Shown here: positions 5,246-5,539 of the stretch, in pieces | How the letters are laid out: every line of letters starts with the position of its first letter | Numbering within the stretch: the stretch's first letter is position 1 | From: Candidatus Zhuqueibacterota bacterium RBG_16_48_16 | Lineage (GTDB): Bacteria; Zhuqueibacterota; Zhuqueibacteria; Residuimicrobiales; Sediminimicrobiaceae | Assembly (NCBI GenBank): GCA_001771235.1 | Contig: METF01000284.1 | Span: 1-5,539, forward strand | DNA: 5,539 nucleotides | Direction: 5' to 3' | Program-made: the position numbers and the translations under genes | Notes under the pieces: model-generated | Databases searched by the model: none | What the model was told of the DNA's origin: nothing | The model's input: the letters and a program-made list of their open reading frames with translations, nothing else

Positions 5246-5332
5246 TTTTTTCCAATATTCCAGTCTCTCTGTTAATAATCTGACGACAATCGTTTCGCTC
5301 TCATCGGGTCGAGGCGCAGCATCGCCAGTATT
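5246..5332. other. Convergent intergenic gap without clear terminator
   Basis: The 87 bp between the sigma factor stop and the cupin stop open with six Ts (the run continues from the stop codon). They hold only weak dyads, such as GGCG-CAGCAT-CGCC at 5313-5326. No convincing stem plus T-run was found on either strand. Confidence 0.5.
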
Positions 5333-5539
5333 TCATACCGTCAGTTGCTGTATGATCTGCTTGTGTTGCGGGAACATATTGGCCAGATTCTGCCGGTCTG
5401 CCAGCTCAAAGTCCCGGAAATCAAATCCGGGCGCCACTGTGCAACTGACGAGTGAAAATGAGTCACGGTCATCGGATCGGGCGGCAAACCAGCAGCCGGC
5501 TTTGAGAATACATTGCAGCCTCTCGTTTTTGTCAGGCTC
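5333..5539 (-). CDS. Cupin_5 / DUF985 family protein, C-terminal part
   Basis: Minus-strand frame open from the right edge to a TGA at 5333-5335, giving the last 68 residues; the start is outside the window. The sequence carries the C-terminal signature of the Cupin_5 (DUF985) family: a GCWFAA strand, SFSLVSCTVAPGFDFRDFEL, then a helix ending FPQHKQIIQQLTV. These proteins are small beta-barrel cupins of about 130-170 residues whose biochemical role is poorly defined. The intact signature and normal end suggest a functional gene rather than a remnant. It converges on the ECF sigma gene with an 87-bp gap and is probably not part of the signalling operon. Confidence 0.85.
   Translation of the reverse strand, partial: EPDKNERLQCILKAGCWFAARSDDRDSFSLVSCTVAPGFDFRDFELADRQNLANMFPQHKQIIQQLTV

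Overview
The window reads as a signalling locus from a Gram-negative bacterium. The multi-PAS hybrid-free histidine kinase, the NtrC-type sigma-54 activator, the cysteine-bearing PAS domain and the repeat types in the spacer fit a Desulfobacterota (deltaproteobacterial) or similar environmental lineage. That placement is an inference from protein style; no taxonomic marker gene is present.

Layout. Positions 3-2012 (+) hold the C-terminal 669 residues of a PAS-PAS-PAS-HisKA-HATPase sensor kinase whose start lies upstream of the window. Its stop codon overlaps the start of 2009-3412 (+), an NtrC-family response regulator (receiver, sigma-54-interacting AAA+, Fis-type HTH). A spacer of about 820 bp without a credible gene follows (3413-4232). 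Its first half is packed with palindromic repeats: an 86-bp cloverleaf-like element, then a nest of at least three inverted or dispersed repeats. Its second half looks regulatory: two tandem 18-19 bp dyads (3862-3901), a possible IHF site (3964-3976) and a full-consensus sigma-54 promoter (3988-4003). Next come a stand-alone receiver protein (4233-4655, +) and an ECF sigma factor (4679-5245, +), 23 bp apart and probably co-transcribed. Converging from the right edge on the minus strand is the C-terminal part of a Cupin_5/DUF985 protein (5333-5539). It is cut by the window edge.

How the parts may work together (inference). The kinase senses a signal through its PAS domains and phosphorylates the adjacent activator. 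The activator binds the tandem dyads about 120-145 bp upstream of the predicted start and, with sigma-54 RNA polymerase and DNA bending, switches on the receiver-sigma operon. The ECF sigma factor then redirects polymerase to a second regulon. No anti-sigma gene follows the sigma factor, so its control may be mainly transcriptional. The receiver protein resembles the activator's own receiver domain but has lost both switch residues (Thr to Ala, Tyr to Cys). It could be a phosphate sink, a kinase competitor or a partner-binding module. The activator carries GAFTNA instead of the usual GAFTGA sigma-54 contact motif, which is the main oddity in the output path.
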